Shown here one piece after another: positions 47,120-59,187 of a stretch of DNA of 64,000 nt. Under the pieces are notes generated by a model. The model saw only the letters and a list, made by a program, of their open reading frames with translations. It made no database searches and was not told where the DNA came from. The DNA comes from Calycina herbarum (Eukaryota; Ascomycota; Leotiomycetes; Helotiales; Pezizellaceae): NCBI GenBank assembly GCA_001414485.1, contig LLEY01000048.1, forward strand, positions 248,001-312,000, given 5' to 3'. Made by a program: the position numbers and the translations under genes. Numbering within the stretch: position 1 is the first letter of the stretch; every line of letters starts with the position of its first letter.

Positions 47120-48970
47120 ACGTGTTTTATAAGCGAGTCGTCTATATAAGCGAGTTGTCTACTTTCCTTGTCGCGTACTATATACTACTTTTAAATTATA
47201 ATAGCTTAATACTACAACGTTTAATTACCTTCTTAAGAAGCTAATATTATTTTAGTAATCTAAGAACTCGAAAACAACACGTTATTAACTAAATAAAGTA
47301 CTATAAAGATTTACTATGTTCCTCGAAAGACTCTCTCTAATCGACGCGCTAGAAAGCTCTTACGACGCGATTACTAGCCTAATTCGAAAAAGCTTATAAA
47401 GCCAGAGAAGGAGGTAATAGTTAGATATATATTAGAGTTAGATTTATAAGAGTTTTCACCTATAAGAGATATAGTATAAGATATAGCTAATAATCTACTA
47501 AGAGAGCGCGATAGAAAGCCTATAGATAGGAACTAGCTAGATAACTTTATAAAACGTATACCTAAGCTTAAACTTAATAGAGTCGTTTATATAATCGTTA
47601 GCGAGCTTTAACTAAGGATCCGCGAGTTATTAGCCTATAGTTTATACTTATATAGTCTATTAAAGAGAAATATAGTATTTAAGATAAGGATATTTATAAC
47701 TTTAACAAAAGTAGCTTTATAATAGAAGTTATTTCGTTCTAACTTATTATTATAAGCTTAGAAACGCGTAGGAAGCGAAAGTAAGTTTAGCTAGGTAATT
47801 ATAAGTAGGTTATAGTTATTTAAGAAGTTAACGTAATAGAATAGACAATCCCGCTATTTATTATATTCGTAAGTAAAGTACTTATTTCTACCTAGTACTA
47901 AGATATATATATACTATATAATTAGATAATTAAGGTTAGTAATAATAGCTAGATAAATAATAAGTTTAGAGTTATATAGTTAAAGTATTTTAATAAGTAT
48001 ATAAAAGTACAAAGTATAGAAGAATATCGTTTATTAATTATTAATAGTTATAAAAGCTATAACTCGCTTAAATTCTAGTAACTCTATAAAGACTTAAATA
48101 TTATTACTCTCTATATACCTCTATACTTATTATACCTACTATAGCCGCTTAATATAATCTACTTCTCGCTATTAAAGCGAGCGTATAAAGCTAAGATATT
48201 AGGCTTAGCATAGAATTATATTAATTATATTACTAAAGAAACCTTTCTTCTTATATTTAAAGCAGCTTTTTATAAAGTATTTATAAAGAATAATATCTAC
48301 GCGAGTTTTAAAAAGGCTAGGCTAGTCCTATATAGCCTAGAAGCTATGTTATCAAAGCTTGATTTAAGGCTTCGTATACTAATACTAATAATATCAGAAG
48401 ACACTCTATAAACATCTAAAACACTAAGTAACGTATATGAAATAATAGCTTAATTAACGCTTATTCGAGATTAGATTTAAAGATATTAAGACTCGTTACC
48501 TAGTTCTATTATTCAGTCTCTTAATTAACTCGAAAAAGGCTTAACTAGGGTAATATATAATATAGTATTAATACGTAAGAAAATTACTAGTCTTTATATA
48601 ATAACTAAGGCTATAACTAAGGGTAAAAGTCGTAAGAGGAAGTATATTAAGAGTTAAGAGATATTAACAGTAGATAACGTAGCTAATTTAATTATATCTG
48701 AAGAAAATAGTAGCTAGAAATAAGGTAAAGAGTCTAGGAAGAGAGTTCGCGTAGACAGGTACTATAGCTGTTATAGTAAAACTAAGTATAATTCTTATAC
48801 TTATTAGATAGAAATATTAGATATAGAAGATAGCGAAAGTTCTAAAGAATACTAGATAGCTTCTATAGTAATAATAACTTTATATAGTATTAAGTATTTT
48901 ATATTATAATAACACTAGGTTGAAAAAGTAGGCGACTCGCTTATATAGACGACTCGCTTATAAAACACGT
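47120..48970 (+). mobile_element. Fot1/pogo-like DNA transposon B, 1.85 kb
   Basis: Ends ACGTGTTTTATAAGCGAG and CTCGCTTATAAAACACGT, flanked by TA at 47118-47119 and 48971-48972. Inverted repeats of about 50 bp include a doubled unit TATAAGCGAGTYGTC. It lies wholly inside the Gypsy internal region, so it inserted last. Confidence 0.88.
47230..48909 (+). pseudogene. RIP-damaged pogo/Fot1 transposase of element B
   Basis: Plus-strand reading shows the family pattern with stops: EEV-type helix region near 47420, DIYNFNKSSFIIEVIS around the first catalytic residue near 47690, and the zinc-knuckle-like tail CYSKTKYNSYTY near 48770, ending at TAA 48907-48909. The stops match C-to-T changes. It differs from transposase A in sequence, so it is another family of the same superfamily. 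Confidence 0.78.
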
Positions 48971-51900
48971 TATACTTAACTTTATATATACTATTAGAAT
49001 TATATACTTCGTAAGTCGTTCTATAATAACTAGGATCGTGTTATACTTAACTTCTATTATTAGATCTCTAGATTTTAGTAATTTAATAATAAAATCTATA
49101 GATATTAATTTCTAAGGTATTTATAGTATTAGAGTAGTGTTTATCTGTTTATAAGAGGTATAGTAGAAAGCCTTATTTCTAGTATAGATATTATATTCTA
49201 CTATTACTTTCTTAACTATCGTAGATAACCGATTAATATAGTAGTATTATCTTATCTACTAGAAGGTTCTACGAATTCCTTAGTAGCTATAAGTAGGCGT
49301 AGTATAGTATTCTTATATAAACTCCTTTATATATAAACTAGGAACCTATAGTTTTCCTTTTATATACTAGTTATAACTCTTATATATATTCTAAATCTTA
49401 TCTATCTAGATATTATTTATCGCTGTTATTTCGTATATAGTAGGTACTAAGTCTCTATTTTTAAGAGTTTTTAAGATTATAATCTTCTTATACTCTTTAT
49501 TTCTCTCGTATCTAGGTTTCTAACTAAGAGTATTAGCTTAAGCGTTTAACGTTCCTTTTATATAATATATAATAATATTAAACTCTTCTAATATTTCTAC
49601 TTATCTAGCTAACTATCTAGTTATAAGTTCCTTAGTTATTATAAACGTTCTAAGATTCTCGTAGTTAGATAGAATCGTAACTTAGTATTTTACTAGCTAT
49701 AAATAAATTCTCTAGTATTCTAGAGCTAATACTATAGTAAGTAATTCCTTATTAAAGATACTATAGTTCTATTATACTAGATTAAACGTTTTAGAATAAT
49801 ATATAATAGATATAAGTTTTTCTTTTTTATTTAGTTATAGGTAAATTACATCTACTACTATATCTAAGACGTCTATTTTAATTATACTAGGTTTTTCTAT
49901 ATTGAAATTATATAGAATAGATTTTTCTATAAACCTTGTTTTAATCTTCTAAAAAGTATTCTTAGTCTATTTATTCTAAATAAACTTAATAGCTTTCTTA
50001 ACTAGTACTAATATTAGTTTAGTAATCTTTATATAGTCTTAGATAAATAGATAGTAGAAGTTTATAAATCTAAGGAAGAACTATATATCTTTTATATTTT
50101 CTAGTAATTTCTAGTTTAAGATGTCTTAGATCTTAGCTAGATCTATTTCTATTTTTCCTAAGCTAAATACCTATCTAAGAAAGAGTGTTTAAGTTACTTT
50201 AAACTTATATTTTAAGAGTTTTAATTAAGAGTTCACTTTTGTAAGTTATTATAAAACTTCTTTAATATATCTCTTATATTCTTCTTTCTTTTTTAAAAAG
50301 ATTAGAATATTATCTAAATAATAGATTACTATTATTCTTAGAAGATCTCTTAAAATATTATTATTTTATCTCTAATATATAGTTAGTATATTATATAGTC
50401 TAAATAGTATAACTGTATATTTATAAAAGCTTAATAGTAAGGCGAATACTATCTTCTATTTATCTCTAACTTTTATTTATATAAGTTTATAAGTGTTTTA
50501 TTAATCTAGTTTTATAAATCGTACTACTTTACTTAACTTATTTTATAAGTATTAGCTAGGTAGTAGCGGATAAGCGTTCTTAACTATAGTATAATTTACT
50601 TCTTAGTAATTAATATATACTCTTTCTTCTAGGTTATCTTTTTTCTTAATAATAAGTATATTTAAAGTAATTAGTAACTTAGATTTTCTAATATATCTCT
50701 TCTTAATATCTTCTCTTATATAACTTTCTATTCTTTAGAGGCTTTTCTAGTTATATAACTAAAGCTTCTACTTTAAGAGATAATAACTCTTTTTTAATTT
50801 AATCTTATAATCTTATAAATAATATTCTAGTAAGGCTTATAAGTCTTCTAGGTTTTTAAACAAAGCTTTAAATTCTTTATACTATATAGGTATTTCGTTA
50901 TTAGCTGTTCTACTAACCTATAAAGGACTCTAGACAAGGTATTCTAGTGTTTTAGAAGAGGTAGCGCTAACCTTATTCTAACCTTATAGTTATAATTACA
51001 AACTTATATAATTATATTAATAGAAGGTTATTATTTAAGTCTTCTAATTAATATCTAAATTATATTCTTAAATCTATAGTATACTAAGTATTACTTCCTT
51101 ACTTTCTATTTTAATAATATTAAATTATATATTTAAGTAGTATTCTTTAATATTAACTTTTATTAGAATAGTTTACTAATTAATAATCCTATCTTAGTAG
51201 GCAACGTCTGTTCTATTAACTACTCTAAGGTAGTATAGTTTTATATTCTTAATTAAGACGTTTAGCTTCTTTAAAGCTATTAAGAAAAGGAAATTACTCG
51301 TTACTCTAGAGTCGATTATAACTTAGAGTTCCTTTCTCTTTATTTTCGTAGTTAAAACTAACTAATTCTCTCTAGAGATAGTGTTTAACTCTCTAATTAT
51401 TAGATAGTAGAGTTCTCTCTATACTAACTCTATTTCTTAGTCTATATTATATTCGTTTATTTCCTAAAAGATTATACTAAATAACTTTCTACTTCTAGAT
51501 TCCTAAAATATTACTCTAACTTTTCTAACTAAAGCAACTATAGTATACTAGCCTTCTATTTCTAGTATAGCTTTCTTATTATTAGATAACGTATCTAAGA
51601 AACTAGGTTTTAGATATCCTATAAAGCTGTTAGAACTCTACTATTACTATAAGCTAGTTTCCTCTTATAGATCTACGACTATTTATAGGTCTTCTATCTT
51701 AGATAGACTAGATAGCTTATTAAATATTATCTATTCTAGTCTAGGTTCTTTAAATTCAATAGTCTCTCTTCTAGTAATAAGGCTTACTAATATTACTCTA
51801 TCTTATTTATTCTAAACTATTTTATAAGTAGTTAAAATAGTAGAGTTAATTCCTTAAGTAGAATATAAGCTCTAAAAATCAGGTTTCTAGTTTTCTATAT

Positions 51901-53249
51901 ATACTTATCTATTCTCTCTCTTAAAAGTTCTAATAAATACCTATATCTCGCCTTATTTAGGCTTATATATTCTTAGATCTGCCTCTAATAAATCAGATTC
52001 TAATTCTAATAACTCTAATAAACTTATTAATAGTAGTAACTTATATTCTACTTAAAGAGATAATTTATATTCTATTTCTAACTATGTATTGTAATATTCT
52101 TTAAGAAGTGGATTTCCACTGTTATTAGTGTCCTATACCTTACTAACTTATGACTTAATTTCTTTGTCCGGCTGTAGGTATATAATACCTGCTGTTATAT
52201 CTAGAGCATCTGTTTTAATCTACGTGCTATATCTTCTAGTCTCGAGTTCTTCGTCTATAAGCTTTATTTTTTCTAGTAAAGCTACTTCTTTTTAGACAGT
52301 AGCGTTAGCTTACTTCTCTTTAGAGTCTTTCTTCTTACTATACTTATTTACTCTATAGCTAGAGAGACTACAGTTGTAATATAAGTTCTACTTATATCAA
52401 CGATCTCGCTCTTTCTAGGAAAGCTCTTTCTTTAGTAGGTTTCTATCTTAAGTTCCTTTTCCTTAGACCTAATATTTCTAAGTAGTATTAATTTCTATAA
52501 GATCTCTATAGTCCTTCTTCCTACTCTTTCTTTAATATCTATATCTATAACTACCTTTCTTCTCTAGACTCTACTTATAATTCCGATTATCGATTTTAAT
52601 TATATTATTAGTTAACTCGTCGAGTATATCTAGGAAGTTATCCCTAGCTAATTCGTTCTTAACACTATTCTTTAATCCTCTATAGTACTATTTATATAAA
52701 GCTTCGTCGTTCTAGCTAAGACGTATAGAATACTACTAGAATATTAACGTATATTTAGTAGCTAAACTCTTTTATTAGAGGCTATATAAAGCTTATACTA
52801 CTTTTTTCTTTAAATCTATATCTATAAACACCTAGTTAATTCCTTTCTTAAATCTAATAATAATTAAGAATAATCCCTAAGTGCTTTTACTTATAAGATT
52901 TAACACTTTTCTATTTAATATTTTATTCTTCTAAAAATCCTCTAAATATAGCTCTATCTAGTTATATACTACTCTCTTAAAACAAGTAGTAAGCTATATA
53001 ACTTAATCTATTTTATAAGTAAACTATACTAAGTAAAAGTTTAAGTATATTAAAGCTTTTATAATAAACTTAGTAAGTTTCTCTAAAGAGCTATTAAACG
53101 TTCTTAGTACTAGTAACTTCACTTCCTCTCTAAGAGTAGTAACTAGCGCTACTAGTATTATTAGTACTAGAGATAATATAGAGGTTAAACCTAAGAATAG
53201 CGTAGTTTTTAATATTATATTAGTAGTACTTCTAAGTAAGTACTTAAAG

Positions 53250-53712
53250 TATAATAAAACTTAAATAAACTAAACAAAGATAACTAAGTCTCGAAGGTTA
53301 GTATATAAGTAAGAAGTATAGATATACTAGGTTATTTACTTAGAAGTAAAGTCGTTACTTATATTAAAGATATTAAATAAGATTATAAGATTAATAACTA
53401 AAGTTAAGTATAAAGCTCCTATCTAATAGTAGACGTGCTAGTCTTATATAGAACCTTCGTTCTCTAAGTACATCGCCTATATCGCTCGCATCGCTTACAT
53501 CGCTCGCGATCAAGGCGATCAGGGCGATTAAGGCGATCACGTCACATGACTACACGTGACTTCCAACAGTCTTATAACAGTAAGATCCTGAAACCCTTAA
53601 ATGCCTTTCGTATTACTGATTTCCTCCTGTATTACCTTCCTTTCCTAGATGTCGTACCTTATTCTATTAGAGCGCTGTCTAGACTACTTACTACTTTCTA
53701 TAATTCGTAATA
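53250..53712 (-). repeat. 5' LTR (463 bp)
   Basis: Partner of the 45-kb LTR. It contains the same CpG-rich stretch (CGCTCGCGATCAAGGCGATC) in a differently mutated form and ends next to the ATTAG target copy. Confidence 0.88.
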
Positions 53713-53774
53713 ATTAGTACTCTACGTACTTTTCCCCTACCTTATTACTTTAGAATATAATTAAACAACTATAA

Positions 53775-55450
53775 TATATTAAATTAACTTAAACTACTTA
53801 GAATCTAATAAACTAGATATATCTATAGCCTCTTAACAAGTTCGTATATTATAACTAGTCTTTCTATAAGTACTATACCGTCGCCTAGAGAGTTATCTTA
53901 TATTTTACCTCTCTCTCTTAGAACGTCTATCGCGTCGAGCCTGTTCTTCTGCCTCTCTTTAAGCTAATACGTCCTACGTATCCTCTATAGTAAGTATACC
54001 TCCTTAACAGACCCGAGTCTTTTTAGCCCTGCGACGCTTACTAAGGGCTTTATTTGCTACTTGAAGAGTATAGACCTCTGCTGATAAAAGAGTTACTTTA
54101 TATACTAACTACTCTATACCCTTTACTAATATAACAACTATTTGAAAAATAGGTATTAGTAAGCTTCCTTAATAACGTGTAATACGATTCTTAACCAAAG
54201 TTATTTACGAAAGAGTATCGGTTAGGTTATAAGAGGTCTATAAGACCTAAGAGTCGGCGTCCGTAGAAGAGGGGCTAGTAGGTATAAGAGTTCGTAATCG
54301 GATATCAAGCTTTAATATTACAGCTTAGAGATTAAAAAGTACTAAGCCAGCTCTGTAGAATCCAGCCTAGGCATTTTAGGCTATTATTAATTCTAAATAC
54401 GTTACTTTAAAAGTAAGAAAGAACTCGACCTTAGTAATATAGTTAATATAAGCTTTAATAAAAGTCTTAATTTAGCGACTATATACCTGTTTTAATATAC
54501 TAAAATATCTAACGTCGAGTAGCTAGGTAAGATAAGAAGAGTAAGAAGGTAGGCAAAGAGTTATAATATTATAAGCCTTATAATACTCTTAGAATTCAGC
54601 TGATTCGTAACTCTTATACCTATCTAATACTAGCATTGGATATAGACCTCTTATATAAGCAGTAGTATACTTATTAAAGTACTAAAGCTATTCTAGACCT
54701 GTCTTATTATTTGTCTATCTATTATTTATAGGTTTAATAACCTAGTCGTATAGGAGGCCGCCCTTAGTATACTAATTCGCGAGACAATTCTTCACTTAAA
54801 CTACTAAAAATAGAAGCACGTTCTAACCCTCGCTATTTATATAAGCAATAGCTATAGCTTATTCTTAATTACCTAGCTAAACTGCCTTACCTCTACTACG
54901 TCGATTAACACGTGTAACAACTATAGCTAGGCTTATAATATCTATTATAAAGCCTATCTTATCGAAGTTATAGAAGTCGTAATCTAAAACACTATATTTT
55001 ACTCTTATATTCTCTATAAGTTAAAACTATATACTAATAAGCTCTAGATCTTCGTATAAGGCTCTTTAAAAGTCGTAAACACGATTAAAACGCGTCTTTA
55101 ATTCTAGTTAACGTTATACGAATCGAGATACCTAGAGCTTACTAACACGTCTTCTCTCTCGCGATTTAAGGATATAATTCGCTATATCTTCTATACTAGC
55201 TAGCCGAGGCGTAAATCCTCTTATATCTAGATTAAGTATATATCAAATAATCACCTCCTCCTCTAGGTTATTTAATTTAAGGTTTAGTAGTAAACGTTCG
55301 TAAAGAGTAGTATAACCGTTTATTTGAAGTCGGAGCATAGATTCGAGAACATTATAGATTTTCGCAGCAGACTAACAACTTAGCTTTTTAGCTATATAGA
55401 TAGCCTCGATAGCTAAGATGATTCGTGCTTCTTACGTTTGAATTTCTATT
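53775..55450 (-). pseudogene. RIP-damaged pogo/Fot1 transposase of element A
   Basis: Minus-strand reading gives many stops but a continuous pattern of the DDE family: EEEVII*YILNLD near 55250, DYDFYNFDK around the first catalytic Asp near 54970, LELKTRFNR, a LPSYSSYLTQLLDV block near 54560, ITKVEFFLTFK near 54430, and a C-terminal zinc-knuckle remnant with SYNIRTCQ near 53850. Most stops fit CAG/CAA/TGG codons changed by C-to-T on one strand or the other. Not functional. Confidence 0.8.
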
Positions 55451-55551
55451 TAGGGCGGTTAAGAAAACGCGTATTAAAGTTAGAGTGTAGTTGGTAAGGG
55501 AAAAGTACGCAGGGTACTGATATACGCAGGGTACTAATGAACCACGTTATA

Positions 55552-57328
55552 GGAAATAGAACAATTTTCAAGTTAAATTCTCTCTCTCTCTCTCGTAATA
55601 CTTTTAAGAATATAGAATAGTAATTGTTTTTATACTCTTTAGCTAGCTAATTAGAGGATAGCGGGTATTACGTATATAGCTAGCTTTTTTTAAGAGAGTT
55701 TAATTTATAATAATATTACCGGCTTACCTACTATCGTATCTATACTATTATATCGTTTTCTTTCGTTTTTAAATAAATGAGAGAGAGAGAGAGAGAGAGA
55801 GAATAAGAGATAAGGGGAATATGTTTACTACCTTTCTAAACTCCTCTACCTACGCTAGGAAAAACTTTCCCCTGAATAGTTTGCTCCCTCTTCTCTCCCT
55901 TCTCCCCCTTCCTATAACCCTACAACCCCACAACCCTACACCCCTACTCTTCTATACTCTCTTATATACACCTAATATATAAAAGAAGGGAAAGGGGAGC
56001 GAGAGTATAAGAGAGCAGTGTAATATTCACCTACCTTAGGGATAGGAATTACGATTTACGATATCTAGATAATAATTAACAAGTTCTACTCTACTAACTT
56101 TTGCGATTTGCGATTTGCGATTTCATCGTTTTCGACTTTTGGTACATACGGGATGCCGTACTTATAGGGTTTTCAGGTTTTGATCAGCTTTATAGAAACA
56201 GAGGTAAGTCTAGATTTGAAGATTTAAACATTCCTGATCATATATATTTTAGAAAAGAGACTATTTTAAATACTTTATTTGGAAGTCCTACTACTTTAGC
56301 AAGTAAAGTTAATTAATAAGTGAAGTTATCTATTTGTCTTCCAGGAGCCAGCTGTTTTGAAATAACTTGCAGTTCCAGAAATTAACCAGCACTCCTCAAG
56401 TTGTAAAAATCAACAGTAACAAGTACAGAACTGTTGGACAAAGAATTGGAAAGTTAGATATGATGAAGAACTTCTGAGAATAGGTGACTAAAGCCTTGAA
56501 TATCAATACTGTCAATACATAGGTATACCACCTAGCAAATTCATACAGTCAAACCCATTCAAGAGGTTTCAGAATGCATAAAACAACTTATCAATGATTT
56601 CAAGAGTGGAAGATCCATAGCGCGCTGCAGAAATTAATTAGTAAGACGGTATCAAACTTCTCAAGCCAGATGAAATTTCAGAAACTAGAACCTGGGCCAC
56701 CTCTTCCATCTACCATTGTTTTGACTAAATTAATTTCACACATCCAAACCAAAGATAATCGAGCGTGGAACGAGATATCCGCGAGACCGAGGACTTTCAA
56801 GGAACCAAACACTCCTCGGCATGGGCCTATAAGTACCCTGATCGTCATCAAGAAGCTGCTGCGAACGATGAGTTCCTTCTACTCAAGAAGCACTGGAAAG
56901 AAAGTTCAGCTGTATAATCCCTGTTCTGCAATGGTGAAGTTTTCATACAATTAATTTATTTAGGGAACCATGGTTCAACTTGTGCTTCGGTACCTGTCTG
57001 GAACTTTGCGCTTCCTTGACCCATACCAAAGGTGAAGGCATTGGAGCCGTCGACACTTTGATTCCAGTTGCTTGAAAAGGCGCTAGCGTACACTAGTGAC
57101 GAGAATATTTAACCTAGCCAGTTTGGGACTAGTACGGGTCACCAAAGAAATTAGCTTCCAAATCGTTGACTTGGACTCAATTGCTGCCTTACCCAGGCTC
57201 CAAACCTAAGTCAAAACAGACTTCCAGTCTGGGAACTCCCTCAACGCACTCGCAACTTCCTTCCCTCGATCTCAAGGGGGAGTCAACTTCAACAGCACCA
57301 CATCTTGATCCTGCGAGACTCGCCCATC
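55552..57328. other. Flank of the island up to the 2EXR pair
   Basis: AT-rich to about 56100 and likely RIP-leaky. Contains (TC)8 at 55579-55594 and (GA)12 at 55779-55802 in opposite orientation, and a triple TTTGCGA tandem near 56100-56120. From 56300 composition returns to normal. A short copia-like phrase (VLRYLSGT) near 56975 is too little to call. Confidence 0.5.
55579..55802. repeat. Facing (TC)8 and (GA)12 microsatellites
   Basis: (TC)8 at 55579-55594 and (GA)12 at 55779-55802, 184 bp apart and mutually complementary. May be ends of a worn-out element or simple slippage. Confidence 0.4.
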
Positions 57329-58436
57329 ATGAGTGCGCCAGCAGGAACTCAAGCCATTGCCGCGGCACCTGCTGCGCAAACCCTTTTAGAGTTCCTGCTC
57401 TTTCCAAAACTTCCGCTCGACAGTGGGTATTCTCCGAATTAATTTTCCCTCTTTCAGGTTATTTTAGGAGGATTAAGACACCATTTCCTCCCAAGACATC
57501 TCACTTCCTCCCCACACAACCGCGTTTCTTCCTAGTTTCCTGAAACATACTTCTAGAAAGGTCAATACTGACTCCGAGATCATCCGTAGTCCAACTCATC
57601 ATCTGGGAAAAGTTCATGGAAATTGCGGGGGTCATTGAGATGTCAACTGTCCGAGTTTATGAGCGAAATTACTATCGCACCACCAGCTACCTCTCTCAAA
57701 TCAAACATCATCCTATCTCTAGTACATGCAAGTCTTCAAGATGGGTACTAGAGAACACAAGACATTACCCGTGGTTCAAGTACACTTACCTCCCCATCGA
57801 AAACCTTTCTCCATCTTCCGAAATTCGCCACTTATTTCTCCACCCGAGATCCATCTTTCTATTCCGTTCTCTTGCCGACGTATCGGATTTTGAGTTCAAG
57901 CGACAAGCTCAAAACGCGGAGGGAGAGGACAAGAACAAACACTTCCAAGCCATCAAGTCTATCGCAATAAAAAACGTATTTTCACATGAATATAAGACCA
58001 CAGCAAGGGTTGATACCTACCTCGCTGACACCTGGTATCACATGCCAAATCTTCGACGTTTCATTGCTCTTGAGCGGCTGATTCTTGTCAAGCCTTCCGT
58101 ATGTAACTTCTCCCTTTGTTTCCTCTTTGAGCTCCTATTTCTAGTGTTCGGGGCTGTTTTTACTTACTGCGCCCGGCTCCTGAGTCAACGAGAGAAGCGT
58201 ATACTAATTTGTTGCAGTGGGCGGACAATACAACGAAGGGAAGTAGGTTTAAGAGAAATGTCAACAATAGACTTGATGGTTTGAAGAGAAATATGGAGAA
58301 GAACATGAAAGACGAGAATCACCAAGTTACTGCCTTTATCAGCGAAAAAGGAAACCAGAATTTGGTCATGTCATCGTGGTGGAACGATCCAAAAGTCGAT
58401 ATTTTGAGCCAGGAGGAATTTGATGCACTTTCCTAA
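57329..58436 (+). CDS. 2EXR-like protein, copy 2 (three exons)
   Basis: Exons 57329-57422, 57590-58098 and 58218-58436 sum to 822 nt, 273 aa. The first join (donor GTGGGT, acceptor TAG) restores LPLDIQLIIWEK in the 2EXR start block; the second (donor GTATGT, acceptor CAG) joins VKPS to WADNTTKG at a codon boundary. Family positions include CKSSRWVLENTRHYPW, HPRSIFLFRSL, YHMPNLRRFIALERLILVKPS and the shared end MSSWWNDPKVDILSQEEFDALS. The product is alignable over its whole length with copy 3, about 1.9 kb away, and its tail with copy 1 at 33.7 kb. Function unknown; an F-box-like interaction role is only suggested. TAA is followed directly by GTAAGT. Confidence 0.8.
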
Positions 58437-58554
58437 GTAAGTTGAGCAAAAAATACTATGCTACTTATCCATTTCCGAAAGCTGACCTTCTTTCTTCCCT
58501 AAGCTCTTTGCACCCGACTCCAATCTTCCAGTGGTCGAGTCTGCTTACAACACG

Positions 58555-58725
58555 ATGGAGGCATATTCAATTGGAGGGTTGGACCACGCGCAAGGGGATC
58601 ATGAACATCACAGGGGTATCTTTCAAGGGGCTTTTGGTGGGGGCAAATATTCCGCAAGCATAGCAATGGAGGAGATGATGGCTAGCAACACGGTGGAGAA
58701 AGTGGCGGATACTGGCTTGTATTAA
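58555..58725 (+). CDS. Short downstream ORF, copy 2 (56 aa), tentative
   Basis: ATG at 58555, TAA at 58725. The product includes EEMMASNTVEK, aligning in frame with EQMIASYAVEK in the short ORF after copy 3. Conservation also extends in frame above the ATG (SAYNTME vs CAYRSME), so the true start may be upstream or in another exon. No domain recognised. It may be a 3'-UTR-borne small protein, a separate gene or a terminal exon. Confidence 0.3.
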   Translation: MEAYSIGGLDHAQGDHEHHRGIFQGAFGGGKYSASIAMEEMMASNTVEKVADTGLY

Positions 58726-59187
58726 ATGACCAAGAGTCGAAGACCTTGACATATTGCAATTCAGTGGCAGATTTGTTACCACATGGAATCAGGTAGATGA
58801 ATCAGGAAAGAACCACTGCACCAATTTCCCCACATGCTTTCCCCTTTCTTTTATCTAGTAAATGGTAAGTCGTTCTAGAAAACCATAACAGTCGCTTCTC
58901 CTTCTCCGGCGCTCTCTCAATACAGACCATTGCGCACTTCCCTTGCTCTTGATGCCATTCCAAGGGTGAGAGATCTTGTCCACTCAAAGAAATCTTTAAC
59001 TCTAGGCATTCACTACCTGATAATTATTTGTAGGCGCGACTCGAATGTCAAGCCAAACCACCCTAGCTCTCCTTATAAGTCAACCTCCACCAAGAAACTT
59101 TGAAACCTCCATCCCTCCCTCAATTGATCGTAGCAGGGCATCGACTTCAACTACTTCGCATCCCAAACCCACAAAAACTTGTCCATC
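58726..59187. other. Spacer between the tandem 2EXR copies
   Basis: No gene. The last 150 bp before 59188 resemble the sequence just upstream of copy 2 (CCTC-rich then GTCCATCATG), so the duplication unit includes the leader. Confidence 0.5.

Larger units (their letters stand above)
45546..53249 (-). pseudogene. Degenerate gag-pol of the Gypsy element
   Basis: No open frame remains. On the minus strand a protease-like remnant IIDSRVTSNF lies near 51290-51320 (Gly of the DSG motif replaced). The reverse transcriptase follows at about 50300-50540: FIKLD start, VIYYLDNILI with the catalytic YLDD changed to YLDN (50309-50323). The protease-before-RT order and LTR layout suit Ty3/Gypsy. The segment 47120-48970 belongs to inserted element B. 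Gag and integrase could not be placed with confidence. Confidence 0.7.
45070..53712 (-). mobile_element. Ty3/Gypsy LTR retrotransposon (relic), 8.6 kb, minus strand
   Basis: LTRs of 463 bp at both ends, five-base target duplication ATCAG (45065-45069) / ATTAG (53713-53717) with one C/T difference, polypurine tract next to the 45-kb LTR, and a reverse-transcriptase core read on the minus strand. The 53-kb LTR is therefore 5' and the 45-kb LTR 3'. It is inserted inside the terminal repeat of element A and is itself split by element B. Confidence 0.9.
45037..55549 (-). mobile_element. Fot1/pogo-like DNA transposon A, split by the Gypsy element
   Basis: Ends TAACGTGG..CCACGTTA are flanked by TA at 45035-45036 and 55550-55551. 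The left piece 45037-45069 and the right piece 53713-55549 rejoin after removing the LTR element and one 5-bp duplication, to about 1.87 kb, typical for Fot1. The right terminal inverted repeat holds two copies of a 15-bp unit (AGTACCCTGCG with flanks), and the left one shows the same order, cut in its second unit by the LTR insertion. The minus-strand transposase relic is listed separately. Confidence 0.85.

Noticed and set aside
45533..53249. CRISPR-like or tandem array from the repeated CGCTCGCGATYA units in the LTRs
   Set aside because: The units are inside both LTRs and explained by LTR duplication; there are no regularly spaced unique spacers.
56670..56980. Copia-type reverse-transcriptase fragment (VLRYLSGT)
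   Set aside because: Only about 12 residues match the pattern; no further pol motif in any frame.
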